A DNA stretch of 32,569 nt from Mucilaginibacter_A sp050954865 (GCA_050954865.1 JBPBQN010000164.1:1-32569), one strand, 5' to 3'; numbered from the stretch's first letter, positions 1-7,899 are shown. Made by a program: numbers and translations. The notes: generated by a model from the sequence alone, not told the origin.

Positions 1-1584
1 ATTTTTAAATTGTTGAAGTTCATTGGTACTTTGCGGGCTGCTGTTAATCTGCTTAAAATCTACATTGTTTGTCCGGATAAGGTTTAACTGGCCTAAAACC
101 GGTGTTTGCGTAGCGTTGGCTAGCTCCGAAGGAATACGTATGCTATGATCTAGAAAAAACAGTACAAACAAAACCACCAAGCAAAAAGTAAGGCTAAAAA
201 CAGCACTCAGCAAAATCAAAATCAGCTTTTTAGAGGGCAGCATTTCGCCCGGCATGGCAGGCTCTACTTGTTTTATCGTACTTTTTATATCAGATGCTAT
301 GCTTGATTGATTGTATTTATTCTGCACATCCATATATTCTTTAGAGGCCACTTCAATATCTCTTTCGTAAGATTGGATAGCGGCATCAAACGGAACAATG
401 TGCTCCAGTTGGCCATTTAATTTGCTGATCTGATTATCTAAATTGCGCAAACCAGAACGGGCCATATCGCGGTTAATTTCCATTTTAACCTTTTCCTGCA
501 CCAAGCTTTCTTTTCCAGCCAAAGGGTTAACTACATACTTATCAGATTGTTGATCAATCTGATTTTCTAAAACCGTTTGAAGCGAATCGCAGGTTTTTTT
601 ATAGCGCGCATCAAAATTATTCTGGATGTATTTGTTGTTAGCATCTGCCAAACGGTCTCTGGTCTGCGCAATCTGGCCATTTATTTTGGTTGTGCTGGCT
701 TCCAGATAACGTCTGTCTGCCGGATTAAAACGGCTACTGATGTTGGCAATGGCACTATTGTATGATAAAACATCTTTTTCAGCCTGTACTTTACGATCGT
801 GGTAATCGTTCAGCTGAGCATACAATGCAGTTGACTGATCTTTCAAATCCAGGATGCTGTTTTTAACCTTATAATTTCGTAAAGAAGCAACTTTAGCGTT
901 CATCGTATCCAGCTTCTGACTCACCAGTTTCTGTAAAAAAACATTAGAAGTGAGTTTGTTACTTTGCTGATCTTCGGTATTATAACTGATAAATTCTTTA
1001 CAAAGTGAATTAACCACAAATGCTGACAGCTGCGGTTGTTCCGAAGTAAAATCCACATGAATAAAATCGCTGTTGTCCGTGCGATAAATCGTTAATTTTT
1101 TTATCAGGTTTTCATCATCATAATGCTGTGCTTCGATTACACTTTTTAAACCAGCTTCATCTGCATTGGTTAAATCAAGCGGTTCGCGATGTTCGTATTT
1201 ATCACGGTAAACTTTTAATGCATGATTTAATGCTGCCGTATTCAGTTGTTTAAACAGTTTACTTTTGGGCCTGAAAGGATGCGCATTGGTTAAATCATGG
1301 ATCATCAGGCTGTAAGAAACCTGATTCATCACTTTGTTAAGCCTGATCGTGCCCAGCAGATTAGCAAACTGCTGATTTACCCTGCTATCCTGAATTACGG
1401 CACTTGCATCACCCAAAACCTGCTTAGATGGATCAATGATGCCGGTAGAAATATCTGTTTGCGATAAATACTGATCGGGCATGTTTTTAGTTAGAAAAAA
1501 GCTAACCAACAGCGCAATCAGCGGCACAGCAATCAGGATAAACCTGTACCGATAAAGTAACTGCAAAAATCTATTCAGTTCCAT
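1..1584 (-). CDS. Wzz/GumC-type polysaccharide chain-length protein (partial)
   Basis: The minus strand is open for 528 codons from an ATG at 1584 to the window edge, so the C-terminus is missing. The translation begins MELNRFLQLLYRYRFILIAV, giving a first membrane helix at about residues 12-30. A long charged, coiled-coil-prone periplasmic region follows. A proline-rich stretch (PAMPGEMLPSKK) and a second strong membrane helix lie at about residues 445-475. This is the architecture of polysaccharide co-polymerases (Wzz/GNVR families), inner-membrane proteins that set polymer length and link to export. No Walker motif is seen before the edge, so whether a BY-kinase domain follows is unknown. 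The start overlaps the stop of the upstream TolC-like gene (TAATG), so translation is probably coupled in the exopolysaccharide operon. Confidence 0.85.
   Translation of the reverse strand, partial: MELNRFLQLLYRYRFILIAVPLIALLVSFFLTKNMPDQYLSQTDISTGIIDPSKQVLGDASAVIQDSRVNQQFANLLGTIRLNKVMNQVSYSLMIHDLTNAHPFRPKSKLFKQLNTAALNHALKVYRDKYEHREPLDLTNADEAGLKSVIEAQHYDDENLIKKLTIYRTDNSDFIHVDFTSEQPQLSAFVVNSLCKEFISYNTEDQQSNKLTSNVFLQKLVSQKLDTMNAKVASLRNYKVKNSILDLKDQSTALYAQLNDYHDRKVQAEKDVLSYNSAIANISSRFNPADRRYLEASTTKINGQIAQTRDRLADANNKYIQNNFDARYKKTCDSLQTVLENQIDQQSDKYVVNPLAGKESLVQEKVKMEINRDMARSGLRNLDNQISKLNGQLEHIVPFDAAIQSYERDIEVASKEYMDVQNKYNQSSIASDIKSTIKQVEPAMPGEMLPSKKLILILLSAVFSLTFCLVVLFVLFFLDHSIRIPSELANATQTPVLGQLNLIRTNNVDFKQINSSPQSTNELQQFKN
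854..867 (-). repeat. dispersed motif copy, one mismatch, inside a gene
   Basis: The minus strand reads GTTAAAAACAGCAT inside the Wzz-like gene, giving Val-Lys-Asn-Ser-Ile. It is one of the few copies in the left 2.2 kb. Confidence 0.5.
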
Positions 1585-2282
1585 TATTTTATCTCTTCTA
1601 ATTTTGCCCCAACAAGTGCTTCCAGTTCGCTTTTAGCAATAAAAAAATTGGCTTCGGCCTGTAATTTCAGTTCTGTGCGGTTAGAAGCATTGAGCAATGA
1701 TGCATTGTAGGTTTCAAACGAAACCTCTCCTTTTTGAAACTTGTATTTGGTTTGTTTCAGATACACCTGCAAATCCTGATAAACCTGTGTGTACATTTTA
1801 ACCAGGTTTTGCTGTAGCAGATAAGTAAAATATTTTCGTTTTACATCTGTAGTTAAGGTAATCAGATATTCACTTTGCTCCTCGCCTGCTATTTTTACCT
1901 CTGCTTTTGCAATTTTGATATTGGCTGGTTTCAGTAAAAGCGAACCCATGTTTAAAGACACACCCAACTGTATTCCGTTAAATAAAAAACGGTTGTTGTT
2001 GGTATAATTAGTGGTTGGAATGGTATAATTTAAAGTATTGTTAGGCTGATAAATGTAGGAGAACGTTAAAAAATCAAACCACGAAAGCTTGGCTTTACCA
2101 ATTCCGATTTTGGCCAGATCCATCCGTTCCTGCAACGCTTTAACTCTTGGATAATTGGTTTTTGCTGAATTAATCAGCTTTTCTAGATAGGGATAATCAA
2201 TATCCGGAATAACGGATTCCTGTGCACATGCAGCAACTGTCACCAAAAAAAGCATGATAAAAACAGTATATCGTTTGTACAT
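1584..2282 (-). CDS. short TolC-family outer membrane protein
   Basis: This 232-aa protein has an N-terminal signal peptide ending near AACAQ (residues about 17-21) and a long alpha-helical body. It contains a stretch like an outer membrane efflux protein repeat (KYKFQKGEVSFETYNASLLN, about residues 177-196). Ordinary TolC-family proteins have two such repeats and about 400-480 residues, so this is half length. It sits 2 bp after the sugar transferase gene and overlaps the Wzz-like gene by one base, which ties it to exopolysaccharide export. Inference: it could build the outer-membrane or periplasmic part of the exporter as a higher oligomer of half-units. One exact copy of the dispersed 14-bp motif (2256-2269) lies in its signal-peptide coding region. 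Confidence 0.75.
   Translation of the reverse strand: MYKRYTVFIMLFLVTVAACAQESVIPDIDYPYLEKLINSAKTNYPRVKALQERMDLAKIGIGKAKLSWFDFLTFSYIYQPNNTLNYTIPTTNYTNNNRFLFNGIQLGVSLNMGSLLLKPANIKIAKAEVKIAGEEQSEYLITLTTDVKRKYFTYLLQQNLVKMYTQVYQDLQVYLKQTKYKFQKGEVSFETYNASLLNASNRTELKLQAEANFFIAKSELEALVGAKLEEIK
2256..2269 (+). repeat. dispersed motif copy, exact, inside a gene
   Basis: GATAAAAACAGTAT lies in the 5' coding region of the TolC-like gene, read on the minus strand as part of the signal peptide (Tyr-Thr-Val-Phe-Ile). Confidence 0.8.
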
Positions 2283-2284
2283 GG

Positions 2285-3367
2285 CTAAACTTTTTCTTTT
2301 TGAAACAAAGCCGGAAACGTGCCTAAAATAATTTTGATGTCAAACCAAAATGAGTATTTGCGTGCATAAAAATTATCCAGTTTTTTTCGTTCCCGTTCAG
2401 ACATATCTTCACGGCCGCGCCTGCTGATCTGCCATAAACCGGTTAAACCCGCGGGGCCCAAAAAACGCGTTGCCCATTCGTTAGATGTGAGTTGTTCTGC
2501 TTCGTAAAGTGGTAGCGGACGGTTGCCCACAACAGACATATCGCCTTTTAAAATGTTAAACAGTTGCGGCAATTCATCAATACTGGTTTTGCGAATGATG
2601 GCGCCAATCCGGGTTACGCGCGGATCGTTTTTAAGCTTTACAAATATGGAATTGCTGGCCTGATCATCCGCAGCAGTATATTGGTTAAGGTTGGAAAGAT
2701 CAATTAGTTGTTTATCCGCATCGCTCCGCATGGAACGAAACTTGTAAAAATCAAAAATTTTATAGCCAGTGCCAACGCGTTTGCTTTTGTAAACAATACT
2801 TCCTCTGGATTCTACCGCAATCAGCGCAGCTACAATCAAAAAAAGCGGCATCAGCATCAGCAAACAGCTTAGCGAAAAAGCAATATCAAAGATGCGCTTG
2901 TGCACGGGCATTTGATAGGTAGAAGTTACCTTGTCAGACAGGTTTGATAAATTTGGTTTGATCAATTTAAACCGCACCAAAAAATCCAAACGCTCGCTCA
3001 GTTCATCATATAAAAATGGGTAAGTATAGTAATCATGGATTTTAAGCTTCCGCGCTTTTTCTTTCCAAATCTGATTTGGCCTGTCTGCCAGCATCACAAT
3101 AATCAATCCTTTCAGCAAAGGGTTTTTGCGTATGCTTTCAATCAGTTTAAAACAGTTTTCCTGCTCATCAGCCTCCATCAAAATCACTTCCGGCAATGAG
3201 TTTAAAGATTGATCTGCCAGATATTCCTTAAATTGTGTTGGTGTTTCGCTGGAAAATATCTGGAATTTATTGCCCAGGTTTTGATAAATATGATCCGATA
3301 ACGCACTACCTGAATAGGCAACCCGAAGCTTGTTGGTACTGTAAGCGTTCCGATTATTATAAGTCAT
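2285..3367 (-). CDS. sugar transferase with N-terminal pseudo-receiver domain
   Basis: This 360-aa protein has two parts. Residues about 12-132 look like a response-regulator receiver fold with key residues lost: the phospho-acceptor position is Glu65 (VILMEAD), the Ser/Thr switch position is Ala94, and the usual Lys-Pro is Tyr116-Pro117. Residues about 155-360 are a bacterial sugar transferase (initiating polyprenyl-phosphate glycosylphosphotransferase, WcaJ/ExoY class). They include a membrane helix at 165-185, YKFRSM (208-213), the Asp-Glu-Leu-Pro segment (264-267) and VGNRPLP (280-286). It would attach the first sugar-phosphate to the lipid carrier. Its start overlaps the 3' end of the response regulator gene by 11 bp. 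Inference: the pseudo-receiver lets the transferase respond to, or dock with, a signalling partner. Confidence 0.85.
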   Translation of the reverse strand: MTYNNRNAYSTNKLRVAYSGSALSDHIYQNLGNKFQIFSSETPTQFKEYLADQSLNSLPEVILMEADEQENCFKLIESIRKNPLLKGLIIVMLADRPNQIWKEKARKLKIHDYYTYPFLYDELSERLDFLVRFKLIKPNLSNLSDKVTSTYQMPVHKRIFDIAFSLSCLLMLMPLFLIVAALIAVESRGSIVYKSKRVGTGYKIFDFYKFRSMRSDADKQLIDLSNLNQYTAADDQASNSIFVKLKNDPRVTRIGAIIRKTSIDELPQLFNILKGDMSVVGNRPLPLYEAEQLTSNEWATRFLGPAGLTGLWQISRRGREDMSERERKKLDNFYARKYSFWFDIKIILGTFPALFQKEKV

Positions 3368-3752
3368 ACTCCTTAATCGTGTTGAATACTTGCTGTATGA
3401 TTGCTTTTAATCCGGCCGGATTAAAAGGTTTGGTGAGATATCCTTCTACTGCGAACGACATTCTTTTTACCTTTTCTTCCAGATCATACGCGCCCGATAA
3501 AACAATCACCGGCGTATCACGGTAAAAACCACTGATTTTTAAGTTTCTGATGAAGGAAGTTCCGTCAAAATAAGGCATCTCCAGATCAGAAATAATCAGT
3601 TCGGGATAGTTTCCTTCTTCCAGCCAGGCAAAAGCTTCAATGCCGCTTGATTTCATCACCACCTCGTATTCTTTTGATAAAATGAAGTTGAGCAGTTTTA
3701 AAATGCTCAGGTCATCATCTACAACCAAAATCTGTTTTTTTGTATGCTGCAT
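3357..3752 (-). CDS. stand-alone response regulator (receiver only)
   Basis: This 131-aa protein is a single CheY-like receiver domain. The acidic pocket is VDDD (residues 11-14), the phospho-acceptor is Asp56 (ISDLEMP), the switch residue is Ser86 (VLSG) and the conserved lysine is Lys108 (TKPF). All catalytic residues are intact and there is no output domain. It is the first gene of the exopolysaccharide operon and overlaps the pseudo-receiver sugar transferase by 11 bp, so the two are probably made together. Inference: it relays a phosphorylation signal to the polysaccharide machinery by protein contact. The cognate kinase is not in this window. Confidence 0.9.
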   Translation of the reverse strand: MQHTKKQILVVDDDLSILKLLNFILSKEYEVVMKSSGIEAFAWLEEGNYPELIISDLEMPYFDGTSFIRNLKISGFYRDTPVIVLSGAYDLEEKVKRMSFAVEGYLTKPFNPAGLKAIIQQVFNTIKEYDL

Positions 3753-4034
3753 AGCGCTTAATTAACTAACGGCCAATTTTTTTAAGCTGATGATTAAATA
3801 TAAATTATTAACTATCAATTACTTAAAGTATTTAATTTGATAACATTTAGCCAATGCTATCGTATAGGTAAGCCGGATTTGGTTTTAAGCGATGCTGTTT
3901 TTACCACACCTTTTTAAGCGGTTTTTAAGTCAGAAATAGCTTGTTTACCTGCTTCCGTTTCCTTCGTTGCTTGTACGTGTGTTGCGGCAGAGGGTTATCA
4001 AAAACAATTAAATATTAATTAAAACCTTACGCAA
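3753..4034. other. divergent intergenic region
   Basis: This AT-rich 282-bp gap separates the exopolysaccharide operon (minus) from the acetyltransferase (plus). It must hold both promoters, but no clear TAnnTTTG box could be placed. It carries a one-mismatch copy of the dispersed motif in reverse orientation at 3892-3905. Confidence 0.6.
3892..3905 (-). repeat. dispersed motif copy, one mismatch
   Basis: The minus strand reads GGTAAAAACAGCAT in the divergent gap between the exopolysaccharide operon and the acetyltransferase gene. Confidence 0.65.
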
Positions 4035-4652
4035 ATGGGCTTGAAAGATGTGCTGAAAAATAATCCTTCCTTAAAAAAATTTATCCACTGGACGTTGATT
4101 CCCATCGGACAAGCCAGGCCGCGCACTTGGGTAAAATGGTTTGTAAATCCGTTTTTTCACCCAAAAAAATCCGGAAGTATCGTACGAAGCCGCACGCGCA
4201 TGGATGTGTTTCCGTTTAACCGTTTTGAAATGGGAAAAAACGCCGTTATCGAAGATTTTTGTACGATCAACAACGGCGTTGGCGATGTGCTGATTGGTGA
4301 TGGCGCAACCATCGGCATGAGTAATGTGCTGATCGGTCCGCTGCAAATTGGCAACAACGTCATCATCGCCCAAAACGTAGTCATCAGCGGTTTAAACCAC
4401 AATTACGAAGATGTAAACCGGTCAATACAAGCGCAAGGTGTGCGCACGGCCGCGATTTTTATTGCAGATGATTGCTGGATTGGTGCCAACGTTGTAATTA
4501 CCGCCGGCACCACCATTGGCAAACATTGCGTTGTTGCGGCCGGCGCGGTGGTTACCAACAGCATTCCGGATTTTTGCATTGCGGCCGGTAATCCTGCACG
4601 AATTATTAAAAAATATGATGAAGTGCAGAAAGCTTGGATAAAAGTAAGCTAA
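4035..4652 (+). CDS. hexapeptide-repeat acyltransferase
   Basis: This 205-aa protein has a left-handed beta-helix region, with hexapeptide-type repeats from about residue 70 to 190 (for example IGDGATIGMSNVLIG, IGNNVIIAQNVVISG, IGANVVITAGTTIG). It ends in the typical AGNPARIIKKY closing segment. The His of the GLNHNYED loop (about residue 121) is the likely catalytic base. This family transfers acetyl or similar groups to sugars. The gene is divergent from the exopolysaccharide operon, so modification of the same polymer is a reasonable inference. The exact substrate cannot be read from the sequence. Confidence 0.85.
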   Translation: MGLKDVLKNNPSLKKFIHWTLIPIGQARPRTWVKWFVNPFFHPKKSGSIVRSRTRMDVFPFNRFEMGKNAVIEDFCTINNGVGDVLIGDGATIGMSNVLIGPLQIGNNVIIAQNVVISGLNHNYEDVNRSIQAQGVRTAAIFIADDCWIGANVVITAGTTIGKHCVVAAGAVVTNSIPDFCIAAGNPARIIKKYDEVQKAWIKVS

Positions 4653-4664
4653 ACCGAAAACCGG

Positions 4665-4678
4665 ATGCTGTTTTTACC
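4665..4678 (-). repeat. dispersed motif copy, one mismatch
   Basis: This minus-strand copy reads GGTAAAAACAGCAT and lies 13 bp after the acetyltransferase stop. It is oriented opposite to the exact copy at 4743-4756, so the two frame a short gap. Confidence 0.7.
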
Positions 4679-4742
4679 GACTAAAAAACGAGTACGCAGA
4701 ATTTAAACAGAATGATACTTTTGCTGTTTATGATTTTTACCC

Positions 4743-4756
4743 GATAAAAGAAGCAT
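4743..4756 (+). repeat. dispersed motif copy, exact
   Basis: GATAAAAGAAGCAT lies 6 bp before the ATG of the small gene at 4762. In this position it could affect translation initiation of that gene. Confidence 0.85.
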
Positions 4757-4761
4757 ACGCG

Positions 4762-5007
4762 ATGGAAATATTTGAAACAAATTTAGCTGGCACAGATGGT
4801 TTAATTGATGGTTTGGTTAGCACCGCCTCACATCCGGATTTTGGCCGGCAATACACTTTTTCTTCCATTGATGGTTCTTTGGTGATGGATATTTTTAAAG
4901 ACGAAACCGGTCACTGGAAAAGAATCGGCGGCACCGATCCGTACTTATCCGGTTGGGTTGAGGAGTTGGGCGATCAGATTGATCAGCGCATTTCTCCAGC
5001 TTTTTAA
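4762..5007 (+). CDS. small hypothetical protein
   Basis: This 81-aa soluble, acidic protein is not assigned to a family. It has no signal peptide or membrane segment. The ATG at 4762 follows an exact dispersed-motif copy by 6 bp. The gene is convergent with the DUF3820 gene, with only one base between the two stop codons and no terminator hairpin. Confidence 0.6.
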   Translation: MEIFETNLAGTDGLIDGLVSTASHPDFGRQYTFSSIDGSLVMDIFKDETGHWKRIGGTDPYLSGWVEELGDQIDQRISPAF

Positions 5008-5008
5008 A

Positions 5009-5215
5009 TTATTTTAGCGGAGCCAGCAAATATTCCAGTCCGTTCATTTTTATTTCGAGCATGGTTTCAAGCAGCATTCCTAAATTTCCTTTCGGGAAAC
5101 CCTGCTGCTTAAGCCACTCTAAATAATACATAGGAAGATTGCAAATTTTTGTTCCTTTATATTTTCCGAAAGGCATTTCAACTTTTACCAGATCGGTTAA
5201 TATTTTAGGGCTCAT
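5009..5215 (-). CDS. DUF3820 family protein
   Basis: This 68-aa protein shows the family pattern MPFGKYKG (residues 14-21), NLPMYYLEWLKQQGFPKG (26-43) and the C-terminal EIKMNGLEYLLAPL segment. DUF3820 proteins are small and of unknown function; related segments occur next to nuclease domains in other proteins. The length fits the family. It lies downstream of the polysaccharide deacetylase on the same strand, separated by the hairpin at 5251-5321. Confidence 0.85.
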   Translation of the reverse strand: MSPKILTDLVKVEMPFGKYKGTKICNLPMYYLEWLKQQGFPKGNLGMLLETMLEIKMNGLEYLLAPLK

Positions 5216-5250
5216 GCTGATTTTAAAATCAATTGCAGGTTTGTTGTCAT

Positions 5251-5321
5251 GCTGAGTTTATTTCGGCTTCCTTTATGTAAAATCAGTTAAGATTTATAAA
5301 AGATGCCGAAACAAACTCAGC
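5251..5321. repeat. long imperfect inverted repeat (hairpin)
   Basis: Left arm 5251-5267 (GCTGAGTTTATTTCGGC) pairs with right arm 5305-5321 (GCCGAAACAAACTCAGC) over 17 bp with one mismatch. Weaker pairing continues inward. It begins 8 bp downstream of the deacetylase stop, so it can act as a 3' hairpin of that transcript. The arms resemble the TCATGCTGAACTTG-type repeats I recall from intergenic regions of Bacteroidota genomes. Confidence 0.75.
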
Positions 5322-5329
5322 AAACAAAG

Positions 5330-6220
5330 CTAAAAACTCTGCCGGATATTGTTTGATAACGTATGCGCCGACCAGTAACCGCTTGCCAGCAATCGGCGGA
5401 TGGTAAACAAAGGATCTGTTTGATCACGTCTTTCTGAAAGCTGAAAAGCGGCCACAAAACCTCGTTTTTTAAGTTCAGGAATAGCTTGCTCGTTCCACAA
5501 ACCAAACGGATAAGCAAAATATTTAATTGGCTTTCCGGTGATTTCTTCCAGCTTTTTAGTTGGTTTATCAATTTGCGTAACCCAATCCTGGCCCTGATAT
5601 TTTTTCACGTTATGATGATCCCAAGTGTGGCTGGCAATCACATTTCCGTCATCAGATAGTTCTTTTACATTGTCTTTGGTCATGTAATGCGGTCTTCCCA
5701 AAGAAACCGTCATGATAAAAAACACACCTTTAAAGCCGTATTTTTTCATCTGCGGAGCCGCCAGCGTGTACTGATCCAAATCCGTATCATCAAAAGTAAG
5801 CATGATGGGTTTAGTTGGCAGCGGCGTGTTTTCGTTCAGATACTGATACAATTCATCCGGCAAAATGGTATGATAACCGCTGTCGGCCAGCATTTTCATC
5901 TGCTCGCGGAAATCATTTTCCTGCACAATATAATCTTTTGCCGTTTTAGAATCAGTTGGTTTCCAGTTTCTTATCTGGTGATAACACAAAACCGGAATTT
6001 GCTTTCTGCTTAAAATTTCTGCTGACGAAGCTATTTTTACATCTTTCAGCGCTACCTCTTTTGGTGCTGAAGTTTTTGCTGGCGAGGTTTTCCCTGGGGT
6101 TGTCATGGCTACAGTTCCGGATTGAAACTGACAGGAATTCAACGTAAAACCCAACGCTAAGGCAGACAAAACCAACGATGACATCCGTTTTGGATGCCAA
6201 ACAGAATAAAATTTGTTCAT
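5330..6220 (-). CDS. polysaccharide deacetylase family lipoprotein
   Basis: This 296-aa protein starts with a signal peptide and a lipobox-like LNSC, placing Cys30 as the probable lipidation site. An Ala/Lys/Thr-rich linker follows (residues about 36-60). The NodB-type carbohydrate esterase domain starts near PVLCYH (76-81). Motif 1 is LTFDDT with Asp144/Asp145, and the metal-binding histidines are in SHTWDH (His198, His202). The C-terminus includes the AYPFG segment typical of the family. It would remove acetyl groups from an extracytoplasmic amino sugar polymer such as poly-N-acetylglucosamine; the substrate is inferred only from family. It lies downstream of the phosphoglycerate mutase on the same strand. 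Confidence 0.9.
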   Translation of the reverse strand: MNKFYSVWHPKRMSSLVLSALALGFTLNSCQFQSGTVAMTTPGKTSPAKTSAPKEVALKDVKIASSAEILSRKQIPVLCYHQIRNWKPTDSKTAKDYIVQENDFREQMKMLADSGYHTILPDELYQYLNENTPLPTKPIMLTFDDTDLDQYTLAAPQMKKYGFKGVFFIMTVSLGRPHYMTKDNVKELSDDGNVIASHTWDHHNVKKYQGQDWVTQIDKPTKKLEEITGKPIKYFAYPFGLWNEQAIPELKKRGFVAAFQLSERRDQTDPLFTIRRLLASGYWSAHTLSNNIRQSF

Positions 6221-6233
6221 GGTAAGTTATACG

Positions 6234-6256
6234 CTGATCCGTAAAAAATGGATCAG
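6234..6256. repeat. short perfect hairpin
   Basis: CTGATCC (6234-6240) and GGATCAG (6250-6256) form a 7-bp perfect stem around a 9-nt A-rich loop. It lies between the phosphoglycerate mutase stop and the deacetylase start. There is no long T run after it, so it may be a regulatory hairpin rather than a terminator. Confidence 0.45.
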
Positions 6257-6296
6257 TTGATCGGCTTTAATTCAAAAAATAATTTATTAACTACTT

Positions 6297-6911
6297 TTAA
6301 TTGGTGATATGCTGCACGTAAGAAATTTTTCCGGCAGCATCAAAATCATAAATACGCGGCACTCCGGTTAGCAAATCTATATGTGAAATTGCCTCCGGAC
6401 TGATCTTTTCCAGATGCATCATCAGCGCACGCAAACTATTGCCATGCGCCACAATCAGCACATTTTTTCCATCTTGCAGCAAAGGTTCAATATGTGCGTA
6501 ATAATAAGGCAAAACACGTTCCTGCGTTTGCTTCAAACTTTCGCCTCCGGGCGGTGCAACATCAAAACTTCTGCGCCATAAATGCACTTTTTCGGCACTG
6601 TATTTTTCGGCGGTTTCGGCTTTGTTTAAACCTTGCAAATCGCCGTAATTGCGTTCATTTAAAGCAGCATCTTTAAAAATTGGCAGCTGTTTTTGGTTGA
6701 TGGTATCTAAAATAATATCAAGCGTTTCAATGGCGCGTTTTAAAACCGAAGTAAAACAGTCATCAAAATGCATCCCAATAAGTTTGCGGCCGCACATTGC
6801 CGCTTCTTCCCTGCCCTGGTTGGTTAATGCTACATCTGCAAAACCGGTAAAACGGTTTTCTAAATTGTATTCGGATTGCCCGTGCCGCACAATTGTCAAC
6901 TGACTTTTCAT
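6297..6911 (-). CDS. gpmA: 2,3-bisphosphoglycerate-dependent phosphoglycerate mutase
   Basis: This 204-aa histidine phosphatase superfamily enzyme interconverts 3- and 2-phosphoglycerate in glycolysis. The phospho-acceptor His10 sits in IVRHGQSEYN. FTGFADVALT (21-30), Glu86 in NERNYGDLQG and His156 in VAHGNSLRA complete the active site. The product is shorter than the about 250-aa E. coli enzyme, as in many Bacteroidota. The ATG at 6911 is chosen because it puts RHG close to the N-terminus; an ATG at 6929 would add six residues. Confidence 0.9.
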   Translation of the reverse strand: MKSQLTIVRHGQSEYNLENRFTGFADVALTNQGREEAAMCGRKLIGMHFDDCFTSVLKRAIETLDIILDTINQKQLPIFKDAALNERNYGDLQGLNKAETAEKYSAEKVHLWRRSFDVAPPGGESLKQTQERVLPYYYAHIEPLLQDGKNVLIVAHGNSLRALMMHLEKISPEAISHIDLLTGVPRIYDFDAAGKISYVQHITN

Positions 6912-6993
6912 CCTGTTATTTTGATGCAAGTTTAAACTAAAAACTCATTCCAAAATTTTTATTTTTTTATTTTATAAAGACGAGAAATTCGGC

Positions 6994-7007
6994 ATGCTTC
7001 TTTTATC
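6994..7007 (-). repeat. dispersed motif copy, exact
   Basis: The minus strand reads GATAAAAGAAGCAT, preceded on that strand by an A/T stretch. It lies upstream of gpmA, about 80 bp from its start. Confidence 0.85.
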
Positions 7008-7070
7008 GAGTATAATTTAGGCTGAAGTTTTTTATACAAATCAGCTAAAATCAGAATCCAATTTTAGGTT

Positions 7071-7084
7071 GATAAAAACAGTAT
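7071..7084 (+). repeat. dispersed motif copy, exact
   Basis: GATAAAAACAGTAT is preceded by ATTTTAGGTT, a good match to the wider flank consensus. It faces the opposite way to the copy at 6994. Confidence 0.85.
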
Positions 7085-7239
7085 ATCACCCAAGTAAAAT
7101 TAATCTCCAAAATTAAAACAGAAAATAATTTAACCGTCGCAAAACTTAATTTATTTTTTGTGTAACCCTGCTGATCAGCAATCGTACAAGTTGATGATAT
7201 TTAATTGCTGATTACTTTAAATGCCATAACTTACTTATT

Positions 7240-7611
7240 ATGAAAGGTTTACTGCTTTCGATGGTTTTTTTTGCCGCAAATTACAATCCTGCAACTAATT
7301 TTGCCAATACCAACTGGATTGGCAAGGTTTCTAACAAATGTGTAGAATCCATCAACTTGCGCGGAAGCAATTATGCCGTGCGTTACGACCAGAAATCAGC
7401 AAAAACTTTTCGTGGTTGCTACAATGTTTCTAAAGATACGCTGATTATTAAAGAACGTGATGATTCCGGAAGCGCTGTAACGTATCACAAAATTAAATTT
7501 ATGTTGAAAAACAACGAGTTGCATTATTACAGCAATGAAGAACTGGTTAATCATCAATGGATTAAATCAAAAACCAAGACTGATAAAAATTGTGTTTTCA
7601 GCAGAGTTTAA
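7240..7611 (+). CDS. small secreted hypothetical protein
   Basis: This 123-aa protein has a short hydrophobic N-terminus (MKGLLLSMVFFAA) that could be a signal peptide. The body contains cysteines near residues 32, 60 and 119 and a beta-rich pattern. The segment NTNWIGKV followed later by KDTLIIKERDDSGS resembles small lipocalin-like stress proteins of Bacteroidota, but this is only an impression. No function is assigned. It is convergent with the next gene, with 12 bp between the stops. Confidence 0.6.
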   Translation: MKGLLLSMVFFAANYNPATNFANTNWIGKVSNKCVESINLRGSNYAVRYDQKSAKTFRGCYNVSKDTLIIKERDDSGSAVTYHKIKFMLKNNELHYYSNEELVNHQWIKSKTKTDKNCVFSRV

Positions 7612-7623
7612 GTTGAAATCCTG

Positions 7624-7899
7624 CTAAATGTTATTGCCATAAAGGTATCCTTCCGGAAAATAATGAACATAGTTTTCCAAACAGCGCATCCGGATTTCCA
7701 CTGGTAAATCAGACTGATTTAAAAAGCCAAAAACCGGCGTGCCTTTTTCTACCGCAAACCAATAATGGTTTTTTAACCTGTCAAAAGTATCGTTAAGCAT
7801 CCGTGGTTCCCTCAAAATAAAAAAGGTGAGGTATTCAAATTCGATCTCTGCCAACGTATCTAAAAAATCTATTGCAAGAAGCTTAACTTTATCCATCAT
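7624..7899 (-). CDS. small hypothetical protein
   Basis: This 91-aa soluble protein is rich in aromatic residues (FEYLTFFILREPR, NHYWFAVEKG, NYVHYFPEGYLYG). It has no signal peptide or membrane helix. I do not recognise the family. The first codon could be either of two adjacent ATGs (7899 or 7896). It is divergent from the short-chain dehydrogenase gene. Confidence 0.6.
   Translation of the reverse strand: MMDKVKLLAIDFLDTLAEIEFEYLTFFILREPRMLNDTFDRLKNHYWFAVEKGTPVFGFLNQSDLPVEIRMRCLENYVHYFPEGYLYGNNI

Larger units (their letters stand above)
6930..7239. other. intergenic region with two motif copies
   Basis: This AT-rich divergent region separates gpmA (minus) from a small secreted protein gene (plus). 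It holds two exact dispersed-motif copies in opposite orientation, at 6994-7007 and 7071-7084. No RNA gene or further ORF is recognisable. Confidence 0.6.

Noticed and set aside
5317..5571. 84-residue minus-strand frame inside the deacetylase gene
   Set aside because: It is an alternative frame of the clear deacetylase coding sequence.
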